Shown: positions 9,264 through 17,808 of the stretch, piece after piece
How the letters are laid out: each line of letters starts with the position of its first letter
Numbering within the stretch: the stretch's first letter is position 1
From: Hyphomicrobiales bacterium
GTDB taxonomy: Bacteria; Pseudomonadota; Alphaproteobacteria; Rhizobiales; Rhizobiaceae
DNA: 64,000 bases
Assembly (NCBI GenBank): GCA_900473045.1
Contig: UCKS01000012.1
Location: 36,577 to 100,576 of the forward strand
Direction of reading: 5' to 3'
The notes under the pieces: model-generated
Seen by the model: the letters and a program-made list of their open reading frames with translations, nothing else
Told to the model about the DNA's origin: nothing
Database searches by the model: none
Program-made: the position numbers and the translations under genes

Positions 9264-9279
9264 TTGCACACGCTTGCAA
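9264..9279. promoter_or_regulatory. Predicted LacI operator O2
   Basis: TTGCACACGCTTGCAA: half-sites TTGCA and TGCAA separated by six bases, as in O1. It ends 44 bases before the start codon of the binding-protein gene, in a promoter or leader position. Confidence 0.55.
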
Positions 9280-9323
9280 AAAGCGATCGGCGTGGAGGCG
9301 CTGCTTCAACAGGAGGAAATTTC

Positions 9324-10355
9324 ATGGGTTCACGATATATTGCCATTGCGGCATTGGCCGCCGGAACGACATTGTCAGCTTTTTCGGCCCAGGCCGCCGG
9401 CGATCTCAACCTGATCTGCTCGGCCGATGTGGTCATCTGCGAGCAGATGAAGGGCGACTTCGAAAAGGCGCATAGCGACATCAAGGTCAACATGGTGCGC
9501 CTGTCGTCCGGCGAGACCTATGCCAAGATCCGGGCCGAAGCGCGCAACCCGAAGACCGATATCTGGTGGGCAGGAACCGGCGATCCGCATCTGCAGGCCG
9601 CATCTGAAAACCTGACCCTGGAATACAAGTCGCCGATGCTCGACCAGTTGCAGGATTGGGCCAAGAAGCAGGCGGAAAGCTCCGGCTACAAGACAGTCGG
9701 CGTCTACGCCGGCGCGCTCGGCTGGGGCTACAATACCGAGATTTTCAAGGCCAAGGGTTTCAAGGAGCCGAAGTGCTGGGCGGACCTTCTCGACCCGGCG
9801 TTCAAGGGTGAAATCCAGATCGCCAACCCCAATTCGTCCGGCACCGCCTATACAGCGCTTGCCTCGCTGGTCCAGATCATGGGCGAAGACCAGGCCTATG
9901 ACTATCTGAAGAAGCTCAACGCCAATATCTCGCAATATACCAAGTCCGGCTCTGCCCCGGTCAAGGCTGCTGCGCGCGGCGAAACGGCGATCGGCATCGT
10001 CTTCATGCATGATGCCGTTGCCCAGACGGCCGAAGGTTTCCCGGTCAAGTCGGTCGCACCGTGCGAAGGTACCGGTTACGAGATCGGCTCGATGTCGATC
10101 GTCAAGGGCGCGAAGAACCTCGCCAACGCCAAGACCTGGTACGACTGGGCACTGAAGCCGGACGTGCAGTCGCGCATGAAGGATGCGAAATCCTTCCAGC
10201 TGCCGTCCAACAAAACGGCTGAAATCCCCAAGGAAGCACCGCGCTTCGAGGACATCAAGCTGATCGACTACGACTTCAAGACCTATGGCGACCCGGCCAA
10301 GCGCAAGGAACTGCTCGAGCGCTGGGATCGCGAAATCAGCGCCAACGCCAACTAA
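9324..10355 (+). CDS. AfuA/FbpA-like ABC transporter substrate-binding protein
   Basis: Periplasmic binding protein of 343 residues with a signal peptide (hydrophobic core IAIAALAAGTTLSAF, likely cleaved after AQA near residue 24). The mature part shows the type II binding-protein pattern of the AfuA/FbpA group (NPKTDIWWAGTGDPH; GYNTEIF; ANPNSSGTAYT). These are often labelled ferric binding, but AfuA of Actinobacillus binds sugar phosphates. The phosphatase at the end of this operon and the LacI control favour a phosphorylated sugar. AGGAGGAAA before the ATG fixes the start; a longer frame from 9255 runs through the operator and is rejected. Confidence 0.9.
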   Translation: MGSRYIAIAALAAGTTLSAFSAQAAGDLNLICSADVVICEQMKGDFEKAHSDIKVNMVRLSSGETYAKIRAEARNPKTDIWWAGTGDPHLQAASENLTLEYKSPMLDQLQDWAKKQAESSGYKTVGVYAGALGWGYNTEIFKAKGFKEPKCWADLLDPAFKGEIQIANPNSSGTAYTALASLVQIMGEDQAYDYLKKLNANISQYTKSGSAPVKAAARGETAIGIVFMHDAVAQTAEGFPVKSVAPCEGTGYEIGSMSIVKGAKNLANAKTWYDWALKPDVQSRMKDAKSFQLPSNKTAEIPKEAPRFEDIKLIDYDFKTYGDPAKRKELLERWDREISANAN

Positions 10356-10363
10356 GAGAAACC

Positions 10364-10398
10364 GGTCGGGCCGGGGCTATTGTTGCCACGGCCTGCCC
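10364..10398 (+). promoter_or_regulatory. Intercistronic hairpin between binding protein and permease
   Basis: Arms GGTCGGGCC and GGCCTGCCC pair with one wobble and one mismatch around a 17-base loop. A self-complementary CCCCGGCCGGGG follows at 10408-10419. Such structures often allow more binding protein than permease by stabilising or attenuating the message. No U-tract is present. Confidence 0.35.
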
Positions 10399-10505
10399 AA
10401 AGTTTCTCCCCGGCCGGGGATCGCGCAACCCTCCACAGATTGCGGCGCGGTCTCCGGCCACTCCTAATTCCATATTTTGCATCATGAAAAGGCGCGGGGA
10501 TCGTC

Positions 10506-12737
10506 ATGGACCATCGCAACCGTAGGCTGGATATTGTCCTTGGAATAGGTATTGCCGCCTTCCTTTTGGTTCCGTGGTACCGGATCGAAGGCGGATTTCT
10601 CGGATTTGGCTGGTTTTCCGGCTTTCCGACCGAGGCCTCCGTCGCTCCCGGCATTCTGCAAATCCTCAGCTACGGCCGCTGGTGGCTGGCCTTTGCCGGC
10701 CTGATCATGGCCGCTGCAGTCGCCGCGCGCTTCATTCGCGATCCGATGCGGCGCGGAACATTGCTTGCCACGGCAGGCGCCGCCGGCGTGCTGTTTCTGA
10801 CACTTCAGGGGCTGGCGATCGGTTTTTCCGGCTGGTCCTGGACGATCAGCGAAACACTGTTCGGCGCGCTGTCCGACGGCCAGCCATCCATGGGTGCAGG
10901 CGCGGTGCTTTCAGCATTCGCCTTCGTTCTGATCTTCTCCTTCGGTCTTGGCGAACGCGGCGTCATGAAGGGCGATGCCTTTGTCGTCTCCTCGATCGCC
11001 ATCCTGGTCCTCCTCGTCGCGATCTTCGTATTCTATCCGGTCGGCAGCATGCTGGTTGGCGCCTTCCAGGATTTCGACGGCTCGTTCAATCCGGACGGTT
11101 TTACCCGCAACATCCAGGACAATTCGATCTGGAGCCTTGGCTGCGTTGTCGGCGGCGAACGCTGCGGCGTTGCCTGGCGCACGCTCTGGCTGGCCTTGAT
11201 GACGGCCGGCGGCTCGACCATCATGGGGTTGGCCTTCGCGCTGGTTGCCACCCGCACGCGCTTTCCCTTCAAGAAGGGCCTGCGGCTTTTGACGGTGCTG
11301 CCGATCATTACCCCGCCCTTCGTCATCGGCCTTGCGCTCACCCTGCTGTTTGGCCGCGCCGGTGTCATTACCGAAAGTCTGTCCTACCTGTTCGGCATCG
11401 AGCCCGGCCGCTGGCTCTATGGCCTGACCGGCATCTGGATCGCCCAGGTACTGTCGTTCACGCCGATTTCCTTCCTCGTGCTGATCGGTGTCGTCGAAGG
11501 CGTCAGCCCCTCGATGGAGGAAGCGTCCCAGACATTGCGCGCCGACCGCTGGCGTACCTTCTGGCGTGTATCTCTACCCTTGATGAAACCGGGTATCGCC
11601 AACGCCTTCCTGATCGGCTTCATCGAAAGCATGGCCGACTTCGGCAATCCGCTGGTGCTCGGCGGCAGCCATGGCGTGCTTTCGACCGAAATCTTCTTTG
11701 CCGTGGTTGGTTCGCAGAACGATCCGTCCCGCGCCGCCGTGCTTGCCATCATCCTGCTCTGCTTCACGCTGACGGCGTTCCTTGCCCAGCGCTACTGGCT
11801 GTCGGGCAAGAATTTCGCCACCGTGACCGGCAAGGGTGACAGCGGCTCGCATATCGCGCTGCCCCGCTCGATCTCCATCGCCGTCCATGCCATGGTCATC
11901 CCGTGGATGATCTTCACGATCGTCATCTATGGCATGATCCTGGTCGGCGGCTTCGTGAAGACCTGGGGACTGGACAATTCACTGACGCTTGATCACTACG
12001 CCCGCGCCTTCTCCGTCGAAATGCGCGATGGGGCACTGGCCTGGACCGGCGTTGCCTGGAATTCCTTCTGGACGACGATCGAGATCGCGCTGATCTCGGC
12101 GCCGCTGACGGCTGCCGTCGGTTTGCTGACGGCCTACCTGATCGTCCGGCAGAAATTCGCCGGCCGGAATGTGTTCGAATTCGCCCTGATGATGAGCTTT
12201 GCCATTCCCGGCACGGTCATCGGTATCAGCTACATCATGGCCTTCAACCTGCCGCCGCTGGAAATGACCGGCACGGCACTGATCCTGATTGCCTGCTTCG
12301 TCTTCCGCAACATGCCGGTCGGCGTGCGCGGCGGCGTGGCGGCGATGAGCCAGCTCGACAAGAGCCTCGACGAGGCGTCGCTGACCCTGCGCGCCAACAG
12401 CTTCAGGACGATCCGCAAGGTCATCCTGCCGCTATTGCGCCCGGCGATCACCGCGGCCTTGGTCTATTCCTTCGTGCGGGCCATCACCTCGATCAGCGCC
12501 GTCATCTTCCTCGTCAGCGCCGAATACAACATGGCGACCTCCTATATCGTTGGTCTCGTCGAAAACGGCGAGTACGGCGTGGCCATCGCCTATTCCTCGA
12601 TGCTGATCGTGGTGATGATTGTCGTTATCGCCGGCTTCCAGCTTCTCGTCGGAGAACGCCGGTTGCGGCGCGAAAATCGCGTTGCCGGCGTCACCACAGC
12701 CCCTTCCCTTTCGCTCGGTCAGGAGAAAACCGTATGA
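10506..12737 (+). CDS. AfuB/FbpB-like fused ABC transporter permease
   Basis: A 743-residue inner-membrane protein with two permease halves in one chain. Each half carries an EAA loop: EEASQTLRADRWRTFWRVSL in the first and DEASLTLRANSFRTIRKVIL in the second. An extra N-terminal block of several helices (residues about 10-190) precedes the first permease domain, making it longer than a minimal FbpB. It follows the binding protein after a 150-base gap containing hairpins and overlaps the ATPase gene by four bases (ATGA), so the last two are translationally coupled. It is predicted to form the translocation channel for the AfuA-like protein's ligand. Confidence 0.9.
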   Translation: MDHRNRRLDIVLGIGIAAFLLVPWYRIEGGFLGFGWFSGFPTEASVAPGILQILSYGRWWLAFAGLIMAAAVAARFIRDPMRRGTLLATAGAAGVLFLTLQGLAIGFSGWSWTISETLFGALSDGQPSMGAGAVLSAFAFVLIFSFGLGERGVMKGDAFVVSSIAILVLLVAIFVFYPVGSMLVGAFQDFDGSFNPDGFTRNIQDNSIWSLGCVVGGERCGVAWRTLWLALMTAGGSTIMGLAFALVATRTRFPFKKGLRLLTVLPIITPPFVIGLALTLLFGRAGVITESLSYLFGIEPGRWLYGLTGIWIAQVLSFTPISFLVLIGVVEGVSPSMEEASQTLRADRWRTFWRVSLPLMKPGIANAFLIGFIESMADFGNPLVLGGSHGVLSTEIFFAVVGSQNDPSRAAVLAIILLCFTLTAFLAQRYWLSGKNFATVTGKGDSGSHIALPRSISIAVHAMVIPWMIFTIVIYGMILVGGFVKTWGLDNSLTLDHYARAFSVEMRDGALAWTGVAWNSFWTTIEIALISAPLTAAVGLLTAYLIVRQKFAGRNVFEFALMMSFAIPGTVIGISYIMAFNLPPLEMTGTALILIACFVFRNMPVGVRGGVAAMSQLDKSLDEASLTLRANSFRTIRKVILPLLRPAITAALVYSFVRAITSISAVIFLVSAEYNMATSYIVGLVENGEYGVAIAYSSMLIVVMIVVIAGFQLLVGERRLRRENRVAGVTTAPSLSLGQEKTV

Positions 12738-13795
12738 TCACCTCTCGCTCCGGCTCGGTCGTCTTTCAGAACATCAAGAAACAGTTCGGTGCCTTCACCG
12801 CCATTCACGACCTGTCGCTGACCATCGAGCCTGGCCAGCTGGTCACGTTGCTCGGGCCTTCCGGCTGTGGCAAGACCACGACACTGCGCATGCTGGCTGG
12901 CCTTGAACATCCAAGCTCCGGCAAGATCCTGATCGGCGGCAAGGACGTGACCATGCTGCCGGCCAACGAGCGCGACGTTTCGATGGTGTTCCAGTCCTAT
13001 GCGCTGTTTCCGCATATGAGTTCGCTCGACAATGTCGCCTATGGCCTGGAATCCTCCGGCCTCAAGAAGAAGGAAGCGCGTGAAAAGGCGGAAGAGGGTC
13101 TGAAGCTGGTCGGTCTCGCCGGTATGGGCGGGCGACTCCCTGCCGAGCTTTCCGGCGGCCAGCAGCAGCGCGTCGCCGTTGCCCGCGCTCTCGTGCTCGA
13201 ACCGCAGGTGCTGTTGCTCGACGAGCCGCTATCCAACCTTGACGCCCGCCTGCGCCGCCAGGTGCGCACCGAAATCCGCGACCTGCAGCAGCGCCTCGGC
13301 TTTACTGCCGTCTATGTGACCCATGACCAGGACGAGGCGCTGGCCGTCTCCGACCGGATCGTCATCATGAAGGACGGGGTGGTCGCGCAGGAAGGCTCAC
13401 CCCGTGACCTCTACGAGGCGCCAGCCTCGGCCTTCATTGCCGACTTCATGGGCGAGGCCAATGTGGTTGCCTGCGACGTCATCAGCGTCGATGGCGCCGA
13501 CGCCACCATCCGCATCGGCGGGCTCGAACACCGCGTACCCAGCCGCAATGCCAGGCCCGGACCGGCAAAGCTTGCGGTGCGGCCAAATTCGATCACGCTG
13601 GAGCCGGCATCGGGTGCTGCCTTTCCGGGACAGATCACCCATGCTGCCTATCTCGGCGACCATGTCGAATACGAGGTAGAGACAAGCACAGGCAGGCTTT
13701 TCGTCGTCGATCCGGCCGTCGAGCGGGCCTTGGCACCAGCAACCGAAGTCGCTATCGGCTTCAAGGGACGCGGCATCGCCATCATCAACGGCTGA
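12734..13795 (+). CDS. AfuC/FbpC-like ABC transporter ATP-binding protein
   Basis: A 353-residue ATPase with Walker [13 protein letters not shown]-loop [11 protein letters not shown], signature [13 protein letters not shown], Walker [13 protein letters not shown], switch VTHDQDEA and a C-terminal TOBE-type region (LAVRPNSITLEP). It overlaps the permease stop by four bases and ends about 30 bases before the phosphatase gene. It should energise the fused permease. Sequence alone does not separate ferric from sugar-phosphate members of this group. Confidence 0.92.
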   Translation: MITSRSGSVVFQNIKKQFGAFTAIHDLSLTIEPGQLVTLLGPSGCGKTTTLRMLAGLEHPSSGKILIGGKDVTMLPANERDVSMVFQSYALFPHMSSLDNVAYGLESSGLKKKEAREKAEEGLKLVGLAGMGGRLPAELSGGQQQRVAVARALVLEPQVLLLDEPLSNLDARLRRQVRTEIRDLQQRLGFTAVYVTHDQDEALAVSDRIVIMKDGVVAQEGSPRDLYEAPASAFIADFMGEANVVACDVISVDGADATIRIGGLEHRVPSRNARPGPAKLAVRPNSITLEPASGAAFPGQITHAAYLGDHVEYEVETSTGRLFVVDPAVERALAPATEVAIGFKGRGIAIING

Positions 13796-13824
13796 GCCAT
13801 ACAATATTATAGAAGGACCATTTC

Positions 13825-14622
13825 ATGACATTGCAGATCTCCGGGCTCGACGCGCGTTTCGCCCTGGCACAGGCTATCGCCAAGGAAGCCGGTGCCGTTG
13901 CACTCGACTATTACAACAGGCGCGAGACGCTGGTGATCGAAACCAAGCGCGACCTGCAGGACGTTGTCTCCATTGCCGACCGCGAGGTCGAGAACCTCAT
14001 TCGTGCCCGCGTCGCCGAGGCTAACCCGGGCGACGGGTTCCTGGGCGAGGAATATGGTCTTGCTCCCGGCGATACCGGCTATACCTGGGTGGTCGATCCG
14101 ATCGACGGCACCAGCCCTTTCGTCAACGGCATGCCGAACTGGTGCGTCTCGATCGCCGTGCTGCACAACAACGAACCGGTGATCGGCGTCATCTGCGCGC
14201 CCTGCCACGACGAACTCTATGCCAGTGCAAGCGGCAAGGGCGCGACACTCAATGGCCGGGTGCTGACGCTTGACCCCTCCCGCACCATACGCAACGCAGT
14301 CACCGGCATCGGCGCCAACAACTATGTGACGCCTGCCTTCGTCGGCAAAATGGTCGAGGAGCTTTTGGCAGCCGGCGGCAATTTCATCCGCAACGGCTCC
14401 GGGGCGCTAATGCTTGCCTATGTCGCAGCCGGACGTCTTGTCGGATATTACGAGCCTTACATGCACGCTTGGGATTGCCTCGCCGGCTATTGCCTCGTCA
14501 AGGAGGCGGGCGGCTGGTATCACCCCTTCCCCGTCGAGGGAGAGCAGCTGACCAAGGGTTCGCCGGTGCTGGCCACGGCTCCCGGCGCACGGGAAGACCT
14601 GATGAAAATCGCCGGTCTCTGA
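13825..14622 (+). CDS. Inositol-monophosphatase-family phosphatase (HisN-like)
   Basis: A 265-residue Mg-dependent phosphomonoesterase. The metal-site motifs are present: GEEYG (Glu ligand), DPIDGTSPFVNGMPNWCVSI (the DPIDGT signature) and the C-terminal WDCLAGYCLVKEAGG. Family members act on inositol phosphate, histidinol phosphate, fructose bisphosphate or other sugar phosphates. As last gene of the importer operon it plausibly removes phosphate from the imported compound. It starts at an ATG preceded by AGAAGGA and is followed by a hairpin shared with the convergent HPP gene. Confidence 0.9.
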   Translation: MTLQISGLDARFALAQAIAKEAGAVALDYYNRRETLVIETKRDLQDVVSIADREVENLIRARVAEANPGDGFLGEEYGLAPGDTGYTWVVDPIDGTSPFVNGMPNWCVSIAVLHNNEPVIGVICAPCHDELYASASGKGATLNGRVLTLDPSRTIRNAVTGIGANNYVTPAFVGKMVEELLAAGGNFIRNGSGALMLAYVAAGRLVGYYEPYMHAWDCLAGYCLVKEAGGWYHPFPVEGEQLTKGSPVLATAPGAREDLMKIAGL

Positions 14623-14631
14623 AAACCACGT

Positions 14632-14662
14632 ATAGGGCAGACACTAACAGGTGCTGCCCTAT
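14632..14662. terminator. Convergent hairpin between the phosphatase and HPP genes
   Basis: Perfect 9-bp stem ATAGGGCAG/CTGCCCTAT, extended by an inner CAC/GTG pairing. It sits between two convergent genes, about ten bases past the plus-strand stop. There is no clear U-tract, so it may act as a bidirectional but inefficient terminator. Confidence 0.55.
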
Positions 14663-14680
14663 CGAGGCCCGAGCGGCACC

Positions 14681-15838
14681 CTACGGTTTGGCGCGACTGT
14701 TTGGCAAAGCGCGTGCTGCCGCACTCAAAAGGTCGGTCTGGGATATCAGACCAAGAATGCGATGCTCGCTATCGATGACGATCACGGCATGGGCGTGCCC
14801 GTCGGTCAGAACCGGCAACAGCGAGAATGCCGGATCGGTCTCCGAAGCGGTGGCGGCCTTCGACAGGATGTCGCCGACACGATCGGCATGCTTCGACAAT
14901 TCCCGCAAACCGATCGTCCCGGCCAAATAACCGTTCTCATCCATGACCGGTAGCGTGCGAATGTTGTGCTTCAAAAGCAGCGCGCGTGCGTCGGCAGGAT
15001 CGGCATCGGCGCCAATCGAGATGACATCGCGGGACATGATGTCGGCGCAGCGGATATCGCCATGGGCGCGAATGGTTGCCTGAAGCTCGACCTGCTGCAG
15101 CAAACGGCTAAGATCCCCCCGGTCGATATCGAAGGTTTCGTCGAATGCGGCAAGGGCTGCGTCGAGATCTTCCTCGCGGAAGCCGACGCGCAGCGATGCC
15201 GGCAGATCTGCCGTCTGGTGTGTGTTGACCGCCGCTATGGCCGCGACATGCGGATAGTTGCGCCGGGCAAGCTTGTGAAATAGCAGGCCGAGCGCAACAA
15301 GAATGCAGGAATTGAGCCCTACCGGCACAAACGGAAACAACAGCCCCCAACCGGCAACGACCGGCCCGCCGAGCACGGCGGTCAACGCCGCCGCCCCGCC
15401 GGGCGGATGCAGGCAGCGCGCCAGCGACATTGCCGCGATGGCAAGCGCCACGCCGACGCCGGAGGCAATGACCGGATCGCGGATCAGAGAGGCGGTGATA
15501 ATGCCCACCAGCGCCGAAATCGTATTGCCGCCGATGATCGACCACGGCTGCGCCAGAGGACTGGCCGGTACCGCAAACAACAGCACGGCCGACGCGCCCA
15601 TCGGCGCCACGATCAGAGGCAGATGTGGCCCTTGCCCGAGCAGATAGCTGCTGATCAGGCCAGTCAGGCCGATGCCGATCAGCGCGCCAACACAGGCAAT
15701 CAGCCGCTCGCGCAAAGTGGCGCCGGCCAGAATAGGTACGAACATTCGAAAACGGCCGTCCGGTTTGGGCTTTTGAGGATGGGGCATTGCGAAACCGGAC
15801 ACGCCTAGACGGGATCGGGACACCGGCGCGCGCGTCAT
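14681..15838 (-). CDS. HPP family membrane protein with C-terminal CBS domains
   Basis: A 385-residue protein. Residues about 40-190 hold the HPP membrane domain with several helices and the signature SLARCLHPPGGAAAL. Residues about 260-380 hold two CBS motifs (ADIMSRDVISIGADADPADA; then VGDILSKAATASETDPAFSL). Plant HPP proteins are linked to nitrite transport in plastids, but bacterial members are mostly uncharacterised, so transport of an anion gated by nucleotide binding to the CBS pair is inference only. The start may be internal, for example the Met of MFVPILAGATL near residue 32. It stands alone downstream of the ABC-F gene. Confidence 0.88.
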   Translation of the reverse strand: MTRAPVSRSRLGVSGFAMPHPQKPKPDGRFRMFVPILAGATLRERLIACVGALIGIGLTGLISSYLLGQGPHLPLIVAPMGASAVLLFAVPASPLAQPWSIIGGNTISALVGIITASLIRDPVIASGVGVALAIAAMSLARCLHPPGGAAALTAVLGGPVVAGWGLLFPFVPVGLNSCILVALGLLFHKLARRNYPHVAAIAAVNTHQTADLPASLRVGFREEDLDAALAAFDETFDIDRGDLSRLLQQVELQATIRAHGDIRCADIMSRDVISIGADADPADARALLLKHNIRTLPVMDENGYLAGTIGLRELSKHADRVGDILSKAATASETDPAFSLLPVLTDGHAHAVIVIDSEHRILGLISQTDLLSAAARALPNSRAKP

Positions 15839-15910
15839 CCCGTGTCCCGGCTATAGGAAAATCATGCACAAAGCGCAACGGCCAAACGCCAACGGGCCTG
15901 GCGGCAGGGG

Positions 15911-15938
15911 TTGGACGGCCGCTTTCCCGGCCGTCCAA
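15911..15938 (-). terminator. Hairpin downstream of the ABC-F gene
   Basis: Perfect 11-bp stem TTGGACGGCCG/CGGCCGTCCAA with a six-base loop, seven bases beyond the ABC-F stop codon. It lacks a U-tract, so termination is likely weak or Rho-assisted. Confidence 0.6.
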
Positions 15939-15944
15939 GATCAC

Positions 15945-17471
15945 CTAGCTCTGTTTGGCGGCCTCGGCAAAGAAGCCTTCCGGACTGTCGACCTCGACCA
16001 GCTTCTTCTTCTCGATCAACCAGAACCGGTTGGCGACCGCGCGGACGAAGCTTCGGTCATGGGAAACAAACAGGCAGCTCGCCTGCTGTGCCATTAATTC
16101 AGCTTCCAGTGCCTCCTGACCATCGATATCCAGATGGTTGGTCGGCTCATCGAGCAGGTAGAAGTTGGGGTTGGTCAGCCGCAGGATCAGCATGCCGAGC
16201 CTTGCCTTCTGGCCGCCCGACAGCTGGCCGACCGGACGCGCCTGCAGCTCGATGGACATTCCGGCCCCCGCCAGCAGCGCCCGCGCCCGCTGGTCGCCGA
16301 TATCGAACCGGCGAATGATCGTTCCCATCGGCGTGTCGTCGTTACGAAGATCGGCCAGAGCCTGATCGCCATAGCCGAGAACCAGCGAAGGCGTCGCCTT
16401 GATACCCTCCTGTGCCATCTCCGGCTGCTCGATCGCCTTGCGCAGCATCGAGACAAGGCGGGTCTTTCCAGCACCATTGGCACCGAGCAGCACGATCCGG
16501 TCGCCCTGGCAGACGAACTGCTTGCCGGTCTTGAACAACAGGGTGCCATCCGGCGTCTGCATAGTGGCATCCTCCAGCGTCATCAACACCTTGGCATGGG
16601 TGCCGCGATTGGCGAGCCTGATGGCTCCGGCCGAGCGTTCCAGATGCGCCGGCTTTGCCGCATCCTCGAGCTTGTCTGCCCGCTGCTTCAACTGCTTGGT
16701 CTTGACGACCAAGAGATCGCTGCCGGAATTGATGCCGATATTGTTGAGCTTGGCCGCCTGCTTGCGCAATTGATCGGCGACCTTGATATCGCGCTGATAG
16801 CGGCGCTCGTCGGCAGCATCAGCCTCGTCCAGCGCCACCCGCGCCCGCTTGTACGGCAACGGAAAGATCTGCGATTGTTCAGCGCGCAGAAAGAGCGTGC
16901 GGTTGGTGACCGTGTCGAGGAAGGCCCGGTCGTGGCTGGCAATGATAACCGGCACATCGCGCGGCAAAGCATTCAGCCACGCCTCGAGCATGGCGATCTT
17001 ACCGAGGTCGAGATGGTTGGTCGGCTCGTCGAGCATCAGCACATCAGGCTCGGTCACCCAGACGCGGGCAAGCATGGCAATGCGCTGCCAACCGCCGCTC
17101 AGCTGTTTCAGGGACCGCTGCCGCAGGGCCTCCGGCACATCGAGGTCCTCCAGCACGACATCGACACGCCAGCTCTCGCTTTCCTGCTGGTCGGCGGACA
17201 GTGCATCCAGCACGGCGGCATAGAAGGGCATGTCGAACAGGCGGGTGGGAACGTTCTGTTCGACATAGCCGATGGTCAGGCCGCGTGCCTTGGTGATCTC
17301 GCCTTCGTTCGCCTCAAGGGCGCCGGCAAGGCAGCGAAACAGCGTCGACTTTCCGCGGCCGTTGGCGGCCACGAGGCCTATACGATCGCCGGCATTGACG
17401 ACGAGGTTGAGTTTGGAAAACAACGGGCTGCCCAGCACGATGCCGAGATTGCGGATGTTGATAAGGGTCAT
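15945..17471 (-). CDS. ABC-F family ATPase (ribosome-associated, possible antibiotic-protection type)
   Basis: A 508-residue soluble protein with two ABC cassettes and no membrane segments, as in ABC-F translation factors. The first cassette has Walker A GLVAANGRGKST (Ala replaces the usual Gly/Pro), signature LSGGWQRIAMLAR and VLMLDEPTNHLD. The second has GANGAGKTRL, LSGGQKARLGML and LLDEPTNHLD. The charged linker between them (about residues 220-310) carries coiled-coil-like helices that would reach toward the peptidyl-transferase centre. The ATG of MTLINIRN is preferred to an alternative ten codons earlier. A 23-codon leader ORF with strong hairpins precedes it, suggesting regulation by translation of the leader. 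Whether it gives drug resistance or acts in housekeeping cannot be told from sequence. Confidence 0.9.
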   Translation of the reverse strand: MTLINIRNLGIVLGSPLFSKLNLVVNAGDRIGLVAANGRGKSTLFRCLAGALEANEGEITKARGLTIGYVEQNVPTRLFDMPFYAAVLDALSADQQESESWRVDVVLEDLDVPEALRQRSLKQLSGGWQRIAMLARVWVTEPDVLMLDEPTNHLDLGKIAMLEAWLNALPRDVPVIIASHDRAFLDTVTNRTLFLRAEQSQIFPLPYKRARVALDEADAADERRYQRDIKVADQLRKQAAKLNNIGINSGSDLLVVKTKQLKQRADKLEDAAKPAHLERSAGAIRLANRGTHAKVLMTLEDATMQTPDGTLLFKTGKQFVCQGDRIVLLGANGAGKTRLVSMLRKAIEQPEMAQEGIKATPSLVLGYGDQALADLRNDDTPMGTIIRRFDIGDQRARALLAGAGMSIELQARPVGQLSGGQKARLGMLILRLTNPNFYLLDEPTNHLDIDGQEALEAELMAQQASCLFVSHDRSFVRAVANRFWLIEKKKLVEVDSPEGFFAEAAKQS

Positions 17472-17599
17472 GATCGGTCTCTGGTCTTGCCGCACAAACA
17501 TCCATCGAGGGCTCTCAAGCCATCATCGATGCGATGCGCGCGGCGGATAGAAAAATGCAGCAGCTCGAACCAACAGGATCAGCACTGCAGTGCCACGAA

Positions 17600-17669
17600 G
17601 GGCAGACCAGAAGACGGTTTTTTCAAGAGAAACGGACTTTGGTCAGCCCTGCAAACGCATTTGCAGGGC
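17600..17669 (-). promoter_or_regulatory. Attenuator-like alternative hairpins in the ABC-F leader
   Basis: The distal end of the leader ORF encodes a perfect 10-bp hairpin GCCCTGCAAA/TTTGCAGGGC (17646-17669) that ends immediately before its stop codon. The 3' arm overlaps GGGCTGACC (17641-17649), which can instead pair with GGTCTGCCC (17600-17608) with a single mismatch. The two structures are mutually exclusive, so ribosome position on the leader could select between them. No U-tract was found, which favours translational control or Rho-dependent control. Confidence 0.5.
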
Positions 17670-17714
17670 ATTGACGGGGCCACGCTGGCGATGGTGCCAG
17701 AAAAAAATGTTCAT
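17643..17714 (-). CDS. Putative 23-aa regulatory leader peptide upstream of the ABC-F gene
   Basis: A 23-codon ORF begins MNIFFWHHRQRGPV and has an excellent ribosome-binding site (AAAGGAGG eight bases before the ATG), better than that of the ABC-F gene itself. It contains Phe-Phe-Trp-His-His and then Arg-Gln-Arg, which fits the Arg/Lys-X-Arg/Lys motif known to stall macrolide-bound ribosomes. A perfect hairpin overlaps its last codons. Leader peptides with drug-dependent stalling control several antibiotic-resistance ABC-F and erm genes, so a sensing role is a reasoned inference. It would not be found by length-limited gene calling. Confidence 0.55.
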   Translation of the reverse strand: MNIFFWHHRQRGPVNALQMRLQG

Positions 17715-17744
17715 TGCGCAGCCCTCCTTTCTCGATTGAGATTT

Positions 17745-17773
17745 CTCATACCATCCGATTCCGGAATTCGCAA
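17745..17773 (-). promoter_or_regulatory. Possible promoter for the leader/ABC-F unit
   Basis: TTGCGA and TATGAG (each 4/6 to consensus) are separated by 17 bases and would start transcription about 25 bases before the leader ATG. Weak matches; position is the main support. Confidence 0.3.
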
Positions 17774-17808
17774 TCGCCCCGGAATGTGGGCGTCGAAAAT
17801 TGAATTTG

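Noticed and set aside
10408..10419. CCCCGGCCGGGG palindrome as an operator or terminator
   Set aside because: Short pure-GC palindrome with no loop or U-tract; expected by chance in this GC content, kept only as a note to the nearby hairpin.
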